From Candidatus Zhuqueibacterota bacterium (GTDB lineage Bacteria > Zhuqueibacterota > Zhuqueibacteria > Residuimicrobiales > Krinioviventaceae): a stretch of DNA of 56,181 bases. The notes beneath the pieces were generated by a model. That model was given only the letters and a program-made list of their open reading frames with translations. It was not told the origin of the DNA and ran no database searches. Below are positions 34,872 through 42,988 of the stretch, piece after piece; the first letter of the stretch is position 1; each line of letters opens with the position of its first letter. The position numbers and the translations under genes were made by a program. The stretch lies in contig JAFGKD010000135.1 in the NCBI GenBank assembly GCA_016928775.1, forward strand, positions 1 through 56,181, in the 5' to 3' direction.

Positions 34872-35593
34872 TATCGTAGAATTTGTTTTTTATAAAAAAC
34901 AAAATAGAATAGTATCATAAATAGCAGAATCCACCCTATCAAGTACCATATGACCCGCGTATCTTGGCGGATAAATTCAAGCAGATGCGTCAGAGGTAAA
35001 AATTGCGCAATATGCTGTAGAAAAACCGGCAGTCGTTGAACCGGGTAAAAGCAACCGCTCAGAAAAATCATCACAAAAAAGAGTAAATTAATAAATCCTC
35101 GACCTGACTGTCTATTGGAAAAAGAGGATAGAAACAAGCCTAAAAATGAAAACAGCATAACTCCCAAGATAGATCCGACCATATAAAATGAGCATTCGCT
35201 CATTGATGGCCGAAATTTAAAAATCAAAGCAGCAGTTGTGGACACCAAAAAAATGGCAAGCCCGAGAGCGAGTATCCGACTGAGAAGCATGCCGAAAAAA
35301 TGTGACAGAATGTTCATCGGCAGATTTCGTAAAAATTTGATAACGTTATTTGTGTGATAGAGCCGAATAACCGGGCCTATACTAAACATAGCATCGCTGG
35401 CGATTGTCATACCAATTACGCCGGACAATAAAAATGGAATGTAATAGCTATAGGAATCACCCCATATTGTACCAAACAAAACAAATATAAAAACCGGAAA
35501 AACAAAAGAAAAGAAAAAGGACTCTTTTACTCGAAAAAATGAAACAGTTTCCAGATATGCGGAAGCAAGTGAAATCTTGAAAAATTGTATCAT
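34871..35593 (-). CDS. ABC-2-type transporter permease
   Basis: 240 residues with six predicted membrane helices (FFFSFVFPVFIFVLFGTIW, YIPFLLSGVIGMTIA, ILALGLAIFLVSTTAALIF, FYMVGSILGVMLFSFLGLF, INLLFFVMIFLSGCFYPV, VIWYLIGWILLFMILFYFV), the usual ABC-2 layout. The motif FLSGCFYPVQRLP before the last helices is typical. Its ATG overlaps the ATPase stop by one base (TGATG), so the two are coupled. It should form an exporter for the mature peptide or be an immunity pump. Confidence 0.88.
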   Translation of the reverse strand: MIQFFKISLASAYLETVSFFRVKESFFFSFVFPVFIFVLFGTIWGDSYSYYIPFLLSGVIGMTIASDAMFSIGPVIRLYHTNNVIKFLRNLPMNILSHFFGMLLSRILALGLAIFLVSTTAALIFKFRPSMSECSFYMVGSILGVMLFSFLGLFLSSFSNRQSGRGFINLLFFVMIFLSGCFYPVQRLPVFLQHIAQFLPLTHLLEFIRQDTRVIWYLIGWILLFMILFYFVFYKKQILR

Positions 35594-36444
35594 CAGTCAC
35601 CCCCATACTTTGTTAGATAAAGATAAACATCTTTTAGGTCAATACTCGAGATGCTGTACGAATCCGTGCTCTTTTGAATGTGCGATATCGCCTCCTCATT
35701 TTGGGTATAGATCAAGTACTTGTCATCATTGAGAACATAGAGTACCGAGTGGTCGATTGTACTGAGATCAAACGTAAGCGGGACGCTAATTTTTTGCTGG
35801 CAATTGAGATAATTTGACAAAAAAGAACTGGGCGTGTCTATTCCAATAATTTTCCCGCGTGATATAAATGCGATTCGATCCGCATGCTCGGTTGCTTCAT
35901 CCCAATAATGCGTCGTAAAAAAAATTGTCCTGTCATGTTGTTTAAAAATCGTCCAACACACATCGCGCATGAAAGGGTCCATACCAGCAGTTGGTTCGTC
36001 AAGGATTAAAATTGATGGATCATGCACCAATGCGAACAGAATGCCTGCCTTCCGTCTCTCCCCTTTTGACAGAACTTTGGCCAGACTATCGATTTTTTCC
36101 CGCATTTGCAATTTTTCAATATAGGTTTTCAGTCGCTCGAATCTAACATTATAGATGACACAGAGATAAGCGAGTATCTCTTTTACGGTTGAATAGTAAA
36201 ACATAGGAGTATATTCATAGAGCACCCCTACATGCTTTTTCATTTCATGAAAATCTCTGCCACAAATTTTCACCATACCAGAATTGGGATGAATGACATT
36301 TGTTATAATATCAATAAGTGTCGACTTTCCCATGCCATTGGGGCCAAGCAAAGCAAAAAGCTCGCCCTGTCTCACCTCTAAACCAACATTTTGTATGGCA
36401 AAGTGTTCGCTTATCTTCAAATTGATGTCCGAAAAATATATCAT
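35593..36444 (-). CDS. ABC transporter ATP-binding protein (exporter type)
   Basis: 283 residues from ATG 36444; AGGA lies upstream, and a longer frame to 36480 is not needed. Walker A GPNGMGKST, Q-loop near VGVLYEYTPMFYY, signature LSKGERRKAG, Walker B ILILDEPTAGMD, switch FTTHYWDEA. It is a CcmA/NatA-like ATPase of the ABC-2 exporter class, and forms the transporter with the permease gene overlapping its end. Like the Sag transporter genes in streptolysin S loci, it lies directly after the modification enzymes. Confidence 0.92.
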   Translation of the reverse strand: MIYFSDINLKISEHFAIQNVGLEVRQGELFALLGPNGMGKSTLIDIITNVIHPNSGMVKICGRDFHEMKKHVGVLYEYTPMFYYSTVKEILAYLCVIYNVRFERLKTYIEKLQMREKIDSLAKVLSKGERRKAGILFALVHDPSILILDEPTAGMDPFMRDVCWTIFKQHDRTIFFTTHYWDEATEHADRIAFISRGKIIGIDTPSSFLSNYLNCQQKISVPLTFDLSTIDHSVLYVLNDDKYLIYTQNEEAISHIQKSTDSYSISSIDLKDVYLYLTKYGGD

Positions 36445-36485
36445 CTTTTTTTCCTGTTTTGATGAAAAGCCCGGCGCCATCTCTA

Positions 36486-37340
36486 TTATTCGGGCTTGCC
36501 GATCACAATTACATTGAGTATAGTTTCAAACAACCCATCAATGCCAATAAAATCGTTGACTGCATTATCCAGATATCCACCGATCATACATGACCCCAAT
36601 CCCAGGGCTTCGCACACAAGACTTATGTTTTGGGCAACAAAACCGGTCTCTTGCAAAATGAATCGATAGCCGCGTTCGCCATATTTGATCATCGTGCGCT
36701 CGAATAAACCGGACACAAAAATTACCGCACACGCGCTCTCAAGCTTTACCATGGGTTCGGCAGTGATGATTTTTCTGATTGTATCATAAAAATTATTTTT
36801 CAGTAGCAATTCAACACCATTTTTATCGGGTCGATAGTGATAGATTCCAGCCTCGCATTCTCCAGTCAAAATAACCGGATAAATTTCTAACGGAAACAAT
36901 CCTCCCCCGGAGGGTACATTCCGGTAATACCAATGCCCGTGATCGACACCTTTTATCGCTGCTTTTGCCGATATACCATAAGCATAATGACAGAGATAAA
37001 AAAATTCCTGCAAAGTCAGGTTGTAGCTTTTATATATTCTTCGGCTTCGGCGTTTACGAATTGTTTCGAACAAATTGGCATGAGGAATCGCGTCCTTGTA
37101 CTCGTCAAAACTGATAAAATGGTGTGCCGGATAAGGCTTGTACGCCTGACTCGCGCGCGAGTGGTACATCTCGCTATTGAAAGATTCAATACTCAGGCCA
37201 AGAATTCGGCTTGACCACCTGTCCAGTTTTGAAAACTCATGAAACGTCAAAGCTTGCGAGTCTCGAAAATTTTTGCTTCCATAGGCGCCAAAATCGATTT
37301 TATCATATTCTTGTCGAACAAAAATATGTTGTGTTTTCAC
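36486..37340 (-). CDS. SagB-type azoline dehydrogenase (TOMM component B)
   Basis: 284 residues from GTG 37340, five bases after GGAGG. A flavin-dependent nitroreductase-fold enzyme that oxidises thiazolines and oxazolines to azoles in TOMM maturation. Visible marks are TIRKRRSRRIY (FMN-binding arginines and serines at the start of the nitroreductase domain), YRNVPSGGGLFPLEIYPV, ILQETGFVAQNISLVCEALGLGSCMIGGY, and the C-terminal FETILNVIVIGKPE. The first 85 residues form the N-terminal extension seen in SagB/ThcOx proteins. It lies between the YcaO and exporter genes. Confidence 0.9.
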   Translation of the reverse strand: MKTQHIFVRQEYDKIDFGAYGSKNFRDSQALTFHEFSKLDRWSSRILGLSIESFNSEMYHSRASQAYKPYPAHHFISFDEYKDAIPHANLFETIRKRRSRRIYKSYNLTLQEFFYLCHYAYGISAKAAIKGVDHGHWYYRNVPSGGGLFPLEIYPVILTGECEAGIYHYRPDKNGVELLLKNNFYDTIRKIITAEPMVKLESACAVIFVSGLFERTMIKYGERGYRFILQETGFVAQNISLVCEALGLGSCMIGGYLDNAVNDFIGIDGLFETILNVIVIGKPE

Positions 37341-37354
37341 GATCACCTCCTTGT

Positions 37355-38650
37355 TTAGGGAAATGGATGAGGGTATGGATTCAGTCGGTCAAATGATTTG
37401 GCCTGATAGCCGCATTTGCCAGGTACATCGTAAAGTCGTTCTCCCCCTAAAAAGTAATAGTTATAGTCTCCTCCCAATTGAACAAGTTGTGGAGAAATCA
37501 CTTTTACACTGTGGTATCCTGCCTCCAAAGCATCGGAGGTAGTCAGATTTTTTAACAAGATGTCGCATTGACAATCGACAAACAGGCGCAGAATTCGCTT
37601 CACCTCATCTCGTTCATCGTTCACCCGTTTCTCTTCAAAATCGATCACTTTTGTTGGCAGTGCATCTCTCCACACATCAAATACATGCCACAAGTCTGTG
37701 CGCTTGAGATAAAAAATCGAGTGCTCCTCGAAATTATGGACGTGCTCAAAACGATTCGGATACCAATCCCTTTTGACGCCCAAGAGATAGCGAAAATAAG
37801 ACACCGCCTGTCCCATCTCTTTTATCACTTTATCCAAGGCCTCGGCAAATGTGCTACGACATGCTGATCCGACAGCGACAAAATCCCCATACTCGGCTTT
37901 GCCAAAGCACATACCGAGAACGGTCGGCAGTTTTATATCATAAGTGATATCAAAAAAATGATATTCATAATGAGGTGGATAAAACCTCCTTAAAAAGCTT
38001 TCAATTTCCGCGGCAATTAAAATTTTTGCGGGGACAATATTGTGCATCCATGTCATAACAAAAGCGTCTCGTTCGACCAACTCGTATAGACCATTCAAAA
38101 CAGCTTTATAAAAGTTTGTATGCGCCGCCAGCCCGGTAGAAGTGGAGAGTCCGATTAGTTCTTCCTCTTCTGCCCAGGGCAGGTAAATCAATGAGGCGGG
38201 GAACCATCTTTCCTTCCCGGTTTTTAAATCCAAACATGGTGCCCAGTGCACCTCCTGATCCTCGGAAAACGGGACAAAAGGAAAGTTAAACTTTTCATAT
38301 TGACGCGGGTGAAACAGGGCGACATCGTTCGGATGCACCGCCGGTTTGTCCAATTGATTGTAACTGCTTTTAATGAATGCACTTCGATTATAAAAGGTTG
38401 GACAATATCGTTCAACTACTTCACCCAGAGTGGACAATATGGCATCGCGCCAGTTGTAGCCGCAACCGCTGCTACGGCCACTAAAACGCAAAGCACCCAA
38501 TCGTGTCGAGTCACATGGATAGATTCCATACGCAATCAATTGAGGATCACCGTGCAATACTGGTAACTTTGAAATGTAATTCAAAATCCCAATTTGTGTT
38601 GAAATGAGTTGTTTCGCTTTTTTGAGCGCATACAGCTCCGAGCTTTTCAT
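37355..38650 (-). CDS. YcaO cyclodehydratase (TOMM component D)
   Basis: 431 residues from ATG 38650, with GGGGAG upstream; a longer frame runs into the E1 gene. YcaO enzymes use ATP to cyclise Cys, Ser and Thr of the precursor to azolines. Seen here: STLGEVVERYCPTFYN and KAVLNGLYELVERDAFVMTW, which carry the ATP- and Mg-binding glutamates, and SACRSTFAEALDKVIKEMGQ with further ligands. The protein ends in NPYPHPFP, the C-terminal proline-rich PxPxP tail of azoline-forming YcaO proteins. It follows the SagC-like gene by 14 bases. Confidence 0.93.
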   Translation of the reverse strand: MKSSELYALKKAKQLISTQIGILNYISKLPVLHGDPQLIAYGIYPCDSTRLGALRFSGRSSGCGYNWRDAILSTLGEVVERYCPTFYNRSAFIKSSYNQLDKPAVHPNDVALFHPRQYEKFNFPFVPFSEDQEVHWAPCLDLKTGKERWFPASLIYLPWAEEEELIGLSTSTGLAAHTNFYKAVLNGLYELVERDAFVMTWMHNIVPAKILIAAEIESFLRRFYPPHYEYHFFDITYDIKLPTVLGMCFGKAEYGDFVAVGSACRSTFAEALDKVIKEMGQAVSYFRYLLGVKRDWYPNRFEHVHNFEEHSIFYLKRTDLWHVFDVWRDALPTKVIDFEEKRVNDERDEVKRILRLFVDCQCDILLKNLTTSDALEAGYHSVKVISPQLVQLGGDYNYYFLGGERLYDVPGKCGYQAKSFDRLNPYPHPFP

Positions 38651-38664
38651 ATGAACTCCCCCTC

Positions 38665-39663
38665 TCATGTCAAGGTCACAGGTTCTAACCAGGGCGCCTG
38701 CAAAAAATCCTGCGCCGGTTCGCACACCGGGCAGGTCGGCACCTTGAGCAATTTGTGATGTGTGATCGTCAAAGAGAAATAATCAATGGTTATAAAAGTT
38801 TTATACAACGACGGCACAGACCATTCGGTCACATATTTCAGCGTTTCCAGGACACTGATAGAAGCAATCAAATCATATAACGGGATGGGGGCACCACAGG
38901 AAGTCGAAGAGCGCTTGCCATTCCTGAGATATTTTTCAAATTCCTCGAAATGAGGGACGAATTCCATATTGCTTTTCATGCGAGTCATGAGACAATGATA
39001 GCAGCCATTGTGCCGTCCAGTGAATAGAGGACCAATGCTCGCCGACAACGCATTGCAGCCCTGGATAAAAAGCCATGGAATATTCTTTGTCACCGCTAAT
39101 TGGTTGATTTGTTCGAGGACACCGGGATTCCATTCATTGGAATCAACAATTGAGAAATCGCTTTTTTCTATGTGCGCTAAGATTTGATCTTCCGAAGAAG
39201 TGATCTCTACTGTCGAGATATTTTCAAAACCACACATTTTTGCCTTTTGCGCGATCAGGTCGATGCGAAACTTGTTTCCGACGATAGCCAGTATGGTGTT
39301 TTGAACTCGTTCCTGCATCTGGAACGCCGGTGGGGATTTGGGCGATTTGCTATAATCCCAGAAATTCAATTGTTCGGTGAGATGGTCGGCAAAACGATCG
39401 CGGAGGTCATCTTCGACCAATAAATCAAGTTGACGTAGCTCTTCAATCACTGCATTCACTTTTTCCTTGGGGTGCTGTTCATAAAGCTCATGCAATATTT
39501 CATCTATATCTCGCTTTTCATCTTGCAACTGATGCACGCTCGCCAAAAAGATGTCTTTTTCTTCCTGGTCATAAAATTCTACTGTAAAAAAATCATCTTT
39601 GCAGCGGATTTGATAAATACCGTGCTTTTGATCTTCAAAAACTTGATAAATCTCTTTGATCAT
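38665..39663 (-). CDS. SagC-like E1-family cyclodehydratase partner with leader-recognition region (TOMM component C)
   Basis: 332 residues from ATG 39663, with GGGGGGA upstream; the frame continues to 39702. Residues 1-90 resemble the PqqD-like winged-helix that holds RiPP leader peptides (KHGIYQIRCKDDFFTVEFYDQEEKDIF, then an LLVED end). From about residue 110 an E1/MoeB-like fold follows (ILAIVGNKFRIDLIAQKA), with two zinc-type cysteine pairs, GCYHCLM and the late CPVC. This protein presents the precursor to the YcaO protein. It is the first gene after the precursor peptide. Confidence 0.88.
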   Translation of the reverse strand: MIKEIYQVFEDQKHGIYQIRCKDDFFTVEFYDQEEKDIFLASVHQLQDEKRDIDEILHELYEQHPKEKVNAVIEELRQLDLLVEDDLRDRFADHLTEQLNFWDYSKSPKSPPAFQMQERVQNTILAIVGNKFRIDLIAQKAKMCGFENISTVEITSSEDQILAHIEKSDFSIVDSNEWNPGVLEQINQLAVTKNIPWLFIQGCNALSASIGPLFTGRHNGCYHCLMTRMKSNMEFVPHFEEFEKYLRNGKRSSTSCGAPIPLYDLIASISVLETLKYVTEWSVPSLYKTFITIDYFSLTITHHKLLKVPTCPVCEPAQDFLQAPWLEPVTLT

Positions 39664-39783
39664 TCTTTCCCCCCGTTGGGTTTTATCCATTGATTTATGC
39701 AATGATGGCAGGACAATTTCGCTCTGCCTATATGCAGACGTGAATCAATCCTCGTTAACAGAAGAATCTTGAATGTAAACAGC

Positions 39784-39927
39784 TTAAACCAAAATAGGAT
39801 CCGCCGGATCTTCGGCTTCACAGGTATTGCTATTACAGCACGTACATGTGCTCGTCGTCGTACAACATCCTGCGGCTGCATACAATTTGCGTAAAAATCG
39901 ACTAGATTTCATTTTGGTAATCTTCAT
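39784..39927 (-). CDS. TOMM (azole-modified) precursor peptide
   Basis: A 47-residue open frame with a near-perfect ribosome site (AAAGGAGG, six bases before ATG 39927), too short for common gene-finding cut-offs. The leader of about 20 residues is basic and ends AAAG. The core at residues 21-36 is CCTTTSTCTCCNSNTC, in which 14 of 16 residues are Cys, Ser or Thr. The tail EAEDPADPILV is acidic. It lies 120 bases upstream of the SagC-like gene, next to YcaO and SagB genes, the expected place for their substrate. The pattern recalls streptolysin S-like and plantazolicin-like cores, but the sequence itself is not recognised. Cleavage near AAAG|CC is a guess. Confidence 0.9.
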   Translation of the reverse strand: MKITKMKSSRFLRKLYAAAGCCTTTSTCTCCNSNTCEAEDPADPILV

Positions 39928-39996
39928 ATCAACCTCCTTTCAGAATGAAAAATCACGTTGCCCTGCCATCATTTTTTCCCGCTTCAAAGTAGTGTA

Positions 39997-40797
39997 CTAA
40001 AAATCTGACTGCACAGTCGCATTCATTTTCTTTTTCAAGGTGGGCAATAAATAATTGGAGACCCACTTGTACTCTGGATTAATTTTTAGAGCCTTCTGGT
40101 AATAATATTCCGCTAATTGCAAGCTGTCCTCCCTGGCTGCTATTTGTCCCAACCACACATAGGTTTCATCTTCCCCCCACTGTGGATAGATATCCGACGG
40201 TGGCTCATATGAAGAAAACAAATCAAGCGCTTTTGCCAGATCAGCCTTGGCTTTTTCGAATCCACCGCCAAAAGCCTTTGGTACGAAATAAGCAGACCTT
40301 CCGGAGACCAAATAAAGCCGCGGATTATCGGGTTCGAGCTTTGTCGCAGTTTTTATCGCTTTTTTTTGTTTCTTGCTTAATTGAATGGTGTTTTTGCTGT
40401 CGACGCCGATTTGCAATCCATACATATTGGCCAGGAGTGTCCATGATTCAGCAAATTTTTTATTCAGCTCTAGGCTCATCTCCAAATGCTCAATGGCATC
40501 ATTGATGAGTTTTGCTTGTTGATCCTGATCATCACGAACGAAATAGTATAAATTCTGATTGGCTAAAGCGATATAGTAATGCACGAGCCACTCTTGCTGA
40601 TTCATCATCAACATTCTCTCGAAAAGCTGCCTGGTTTGTGCTAGTTCATCAATATCGCCGTTGTTTATTGCTTGTTTCATTTTGTGTCTGTTCTCAATAA
40701 TATAGGAATCCAACGTTTGCGACAGCGCGCTCGTAAAACAAGTTAGTAAAAACACAATCAGAAAAGCGAAAGGATGACCAAGGCTGTACTTTTTCAT
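39997..40797 (-). CDS. Exported TPR protein, paralogue 1
   Basis: 266 residues; AGAGG precedes the ATG. The signal peptide (FAFLIVFLLTCFTSALSQ) suggests a periplasmic protein. TPR-like helices follow: WLVHYYIALANQNLYYF, AIEHLEMSLELNKKFAESWTLLANMYG, LEPDNPRLYLVSGRSAYFVPKAFGGGFEKAKADLAKALDLF and AEYYYQKALKINPEY. The middle and end align closely with the lipoprotein encoded just upstream, so the two are tandem paralogues. It immediately precedes the precursor peptide. A role in peptide binding, immunity or outer-membrane handling is possible; none is shown. Confidence 0.8.
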   Translation of the reverse strand: MKKYSLGHPFAFLIVFLLTCFTSALSQTLDSYIIENRHKMKQAINNGDIDELAQTRQLFERMLMMNQQEWLVHYYIALANQNLYYFVRDDQDQQAKLINDAIEHLEMSLELNKKFAESWTLLANMYGLQIGVDSKNTIQLSKKQKKAIKTATKLEPDNPRLYLVSGRSAYFVPKAFGGGFEKAKADLAKALDLFSSYEPPSDIYPQWGEDETYVWLGQIAAREDSLQLAEYYYQKALKINPEYKWVSNYLLPTLKKKMNATVQSDF

Positions 40798-40807
40798 TTC
40801 GATACCT

Positions 40808-41701
40808 CTAAATTCTGATAAATTTGATTTTTATGATCCAGAATACAATCGAAAAAAACAGCAAAACAAATGATGCAAGAGCGATAAACTGAACAGCACC
40901 AGTCGCCAGCGAGGAGTTCATCGTGAATTTATCTCTCGCCTGGGGCAGCAACTCGTCTTTTATCCAATTAAAATTTTTATTAAATAAAAGTGCCTGATTA
41001 TAATAGTACACGGCCAAGTCCAGGCTGTCTTCATGAACAGCTATTTGACCGAGCCACGCCAGGGCATCTTCATAACCCCATCGCGGGTAGGCCTTTGTTT
41101 GTTGATCCTCGCTGATGAACAATTGAACAGCTTTTTTTAGACATTCTTTTGCGCGCTGTCTATCCCCGCCGGCATATGATGGAGCGAAATAGTAATGAAG
41201 ACCCTTGACCAAATAAAGACGCGGATTGTTCGGTTCAAGATGTGCAGCCTGCCCAAGACATTGCCACATGCTGCGCATGAAATCTGCTGTTCGCTGTGGT
41301 TCAAATAAAACATGGAAATCGAGACCATGTGCTTTGAGAATGTATGCATCAGCTGTTGCCTGGAAACAAAGACTCTGATCAATATGTCGTAAAGCCTCTT
41401 CGAGGTGAGCAAACGATTGATCCCTTTCACTGCAATTGAAATAATGCACAGCAATATTAAAATGAATAAACGATAAATAATAAGAGACGATTGCACACTC
41501 GTCGTGATCACACGTCGTTGTTTCGAGCTCCAGAAGGAGTTGTTCGAAACTCTCAATATCCATATCAGCTCGAGCGCGATAAATACGCTGAACAAGGTGT
41601 TCACTCACTGGATTGCTGCGCTCGCTACAGGCTAAAAGACAAACCGAGCTCAATAAAACTTCAAGTGAGCAATAAACACAGATGATTCTCGGAAAAAACA
41701 T
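40808..41701 (-). CDS. TPR lipoprotein with C-terminal membrane anchor, paralogue 2
   Basis: 297 residues; AGGAG six bases before ATG 41701. The signal peptide ends CLLAC (Cys25), a lipobox. TPR-like region with LEPNNPRLYLVKGLHYYFAPSYAGGDRQRAKECLKKAVQLF and LAVYYYNQALLFNKNF, paralleling paralogue 1. Unlike it, this protein has a C-terminal helix (FIALASFVLLFFSIVFWII) with a basic end, so it may be held at both ends in the membrane. The gap to paralogue 1 is ten bases. Confidence 0.8.
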   Translation of the reverse strand: MFFPRIICVYCSLEVLLSSVCLLACSERSNPVSEHLVQRIYRARADMDIESFEQLLLELETTTCDHDECAIVSYYLSFIHFNIAVHYFNCSERDQSFAHLEEALRHIDQSLCFQATADAYILKAHGLDFHVLFEPQRTADFMRSMWQCLGQAAHLEPNNPRLYLVKGLHYYFAPSYAGGDRQRAKECLKKAVQLFISEDQQTKAYPRWGYEDALAWLGQIAVHEDSLDLAVYYYNQALLFNKNFNWIKDELLPQARDKFTMNSSLATGAVQFIALASFVLLFFSIVFWIIKIKFIRI

Positions 41702-41726
41702 GACCGTCTCCTAACGTTCACACCTT

Positions 41727-42971
41727 TCAGGATATGCTGAAACGAATGATGTCGTTTCGAAATCGCAATCGATTGAGATGCTTGATGAGCTCATTGTATT
41801 TTATATCCAGGTGTTCCGGTGTCATTTTATTGGGTCGAAAGACTGTATGCGCTAAATTGTATTTGTTCCAGTTGGTGTCAATTATTCGCCCCTGTTTTTC
41901 AAACTGGTAATAAATATCTGTGCCCGGGAATGGCGTCAGAATACCAACCAGTGGAACTTCAATTTTACTCTTGTCAACAAAGTCATATATATCTTCAAAT
42001 ACACCATCATCATCATCATCCAAACCGACAATAAATGATCCAATAATTTCGATGCCAACGTCGTGAATTTTCCGGACAGCATCCATGTAGTGATCAACAT
42101 TATTGACGGATTTTTTATTGATGGCGACAATGTTGTTACGATTCATGCTTTCTATGCCGAGAAAAACGGAAGCACATCCCGAACGCGCTGCCAACTTGAG
42201 CAGCTCGTCATCTTCCGCAATTTTGAGACTCATTTGTGATCCCCATCTTTTGCGGTACGGCAACAGGGCACGAAACAGCTCTTTTGCATATTTGGTATTG
42301 CCAATTAAATTATCATCATTAAAAAAGACTGGCGTCTTCTGAGGGAGCGTCAGTATCTCCTCGATCACCTGATCGATCGGGCGCAACCGGAGTTTCCGGC
42401 CGAACATTTTGGTGACACAACAAAAGTTGCAGTTATGGGGACACCCTCGTGTGCTCATGACTGAATTTAAAAAGCCATTTGGAGGTCGGTAAGCAATTCC
42501 CGCCACTAAATCCAGTCGCGGGTGTGGCACATTATGCAAATCCGGCGCAATAGCAGCGTGATAGCACTTTTTCAACTCCCCTTTTTGAAAATCCTCCAGC
42601 AAGAGGGGCCAGAGCTGCTCTGCCTCACCCTGAACGACAGCGTCGGCATGTTCTGATGCCTCCTGATTCATATAGGTGACGTGGATACCACCCAGGACAA
42701 CCGGCATGCCCAGTTGCCGATATTCGTCTGCTAATTGATACATCCGACGGGCGTGCATGGTCATACCGGAGATGCCCACAAGATCAGCATCAATGATGTG
42801 CTCCAGGAGACCGTGTGCCTCATCATAAATCTGCACATCAATGTGCGGGGGTGTATAGGCTGCCAGGTAGGGCAAAGCCAACATAGGAAACAGCGGTCGG
42901 GTACGGTTGCCTTCAATAATCGGCTCGCCCTCCTTGTTATCAATTCCCGCATTAATCAGCAAGACTTTCAA
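41727..42971 (-). CDS. B12-binding radical SAM protein
   Basis: 414 residues from TTG 42971, behind GGGGGG and giving the family N-terminus (M)KVLLINAG. The frame reaches a TTG at 42992 that overlaps the TonB receptor stop. Residues 1-130 form a cobalamin-binding-like Rossmann domain (ADLVGISGMTMHARRMYQLADEY, VVLGGIHVTY). The radical SAM core has CPHNCNFC, the CxxxCxxC 4Fe-4S motif, then FFNDDNLIGN and FLGIESMNRNN. Members methylate unactivated carbons or catalyse other radical steps on small molecules and peptides. Its place upstream of the precursor suggests an additional modification of the TOMM product; this is inferred. Confidence 0.87.
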   Translation of the reverse strand: MKVLLINAGIDNKEGEPIIEGNRTRPLFPMLALPYLAAYTPPHIDVQIYDEAHGLLEHIIDADLVGISGMTMHARRMYQLADEYRQLGMPVVLGGIHVTYMNQEASEHADAVVQGEAEQLWPLLLEDFQKGELKKCYHAAIAPDLHNVPHPRLDLVAGIAYRPPNGFLNSVMSTRGCPHNCNFCCVTKMFGRKLRLRPIDQVIEEILTLPQKTPVFFNDDNLIGNTKYAKELFRALLPYRKRWGSQMSLKIAEDDELLKLAARSGCASVFLGIESMNRNNIVAINKKSVNNVDHYMDAVRKIHDVGIEIIGSFIVGLDDDDDGVFEDIYDFVDKSKIEVPLVGILTPFPGTDIYYQFEKQGRIIDTNWNKYNLAHTVFRPNKMTPEHLDIKYNELIKHLNRLRFRNDIIRFSIS

Positions 42972-42988
42972 TTCTCCCCCCAGTCTTT

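Noticed and set aside
39723..39738. Hairpin TCTGC-CTATAT-GCAGA between the precursor and the SagC-like gene, considered as an attenuator
   Set aside because: The stem is only five bp with no T run. It could serve RNA processing, but nothing supports termination.
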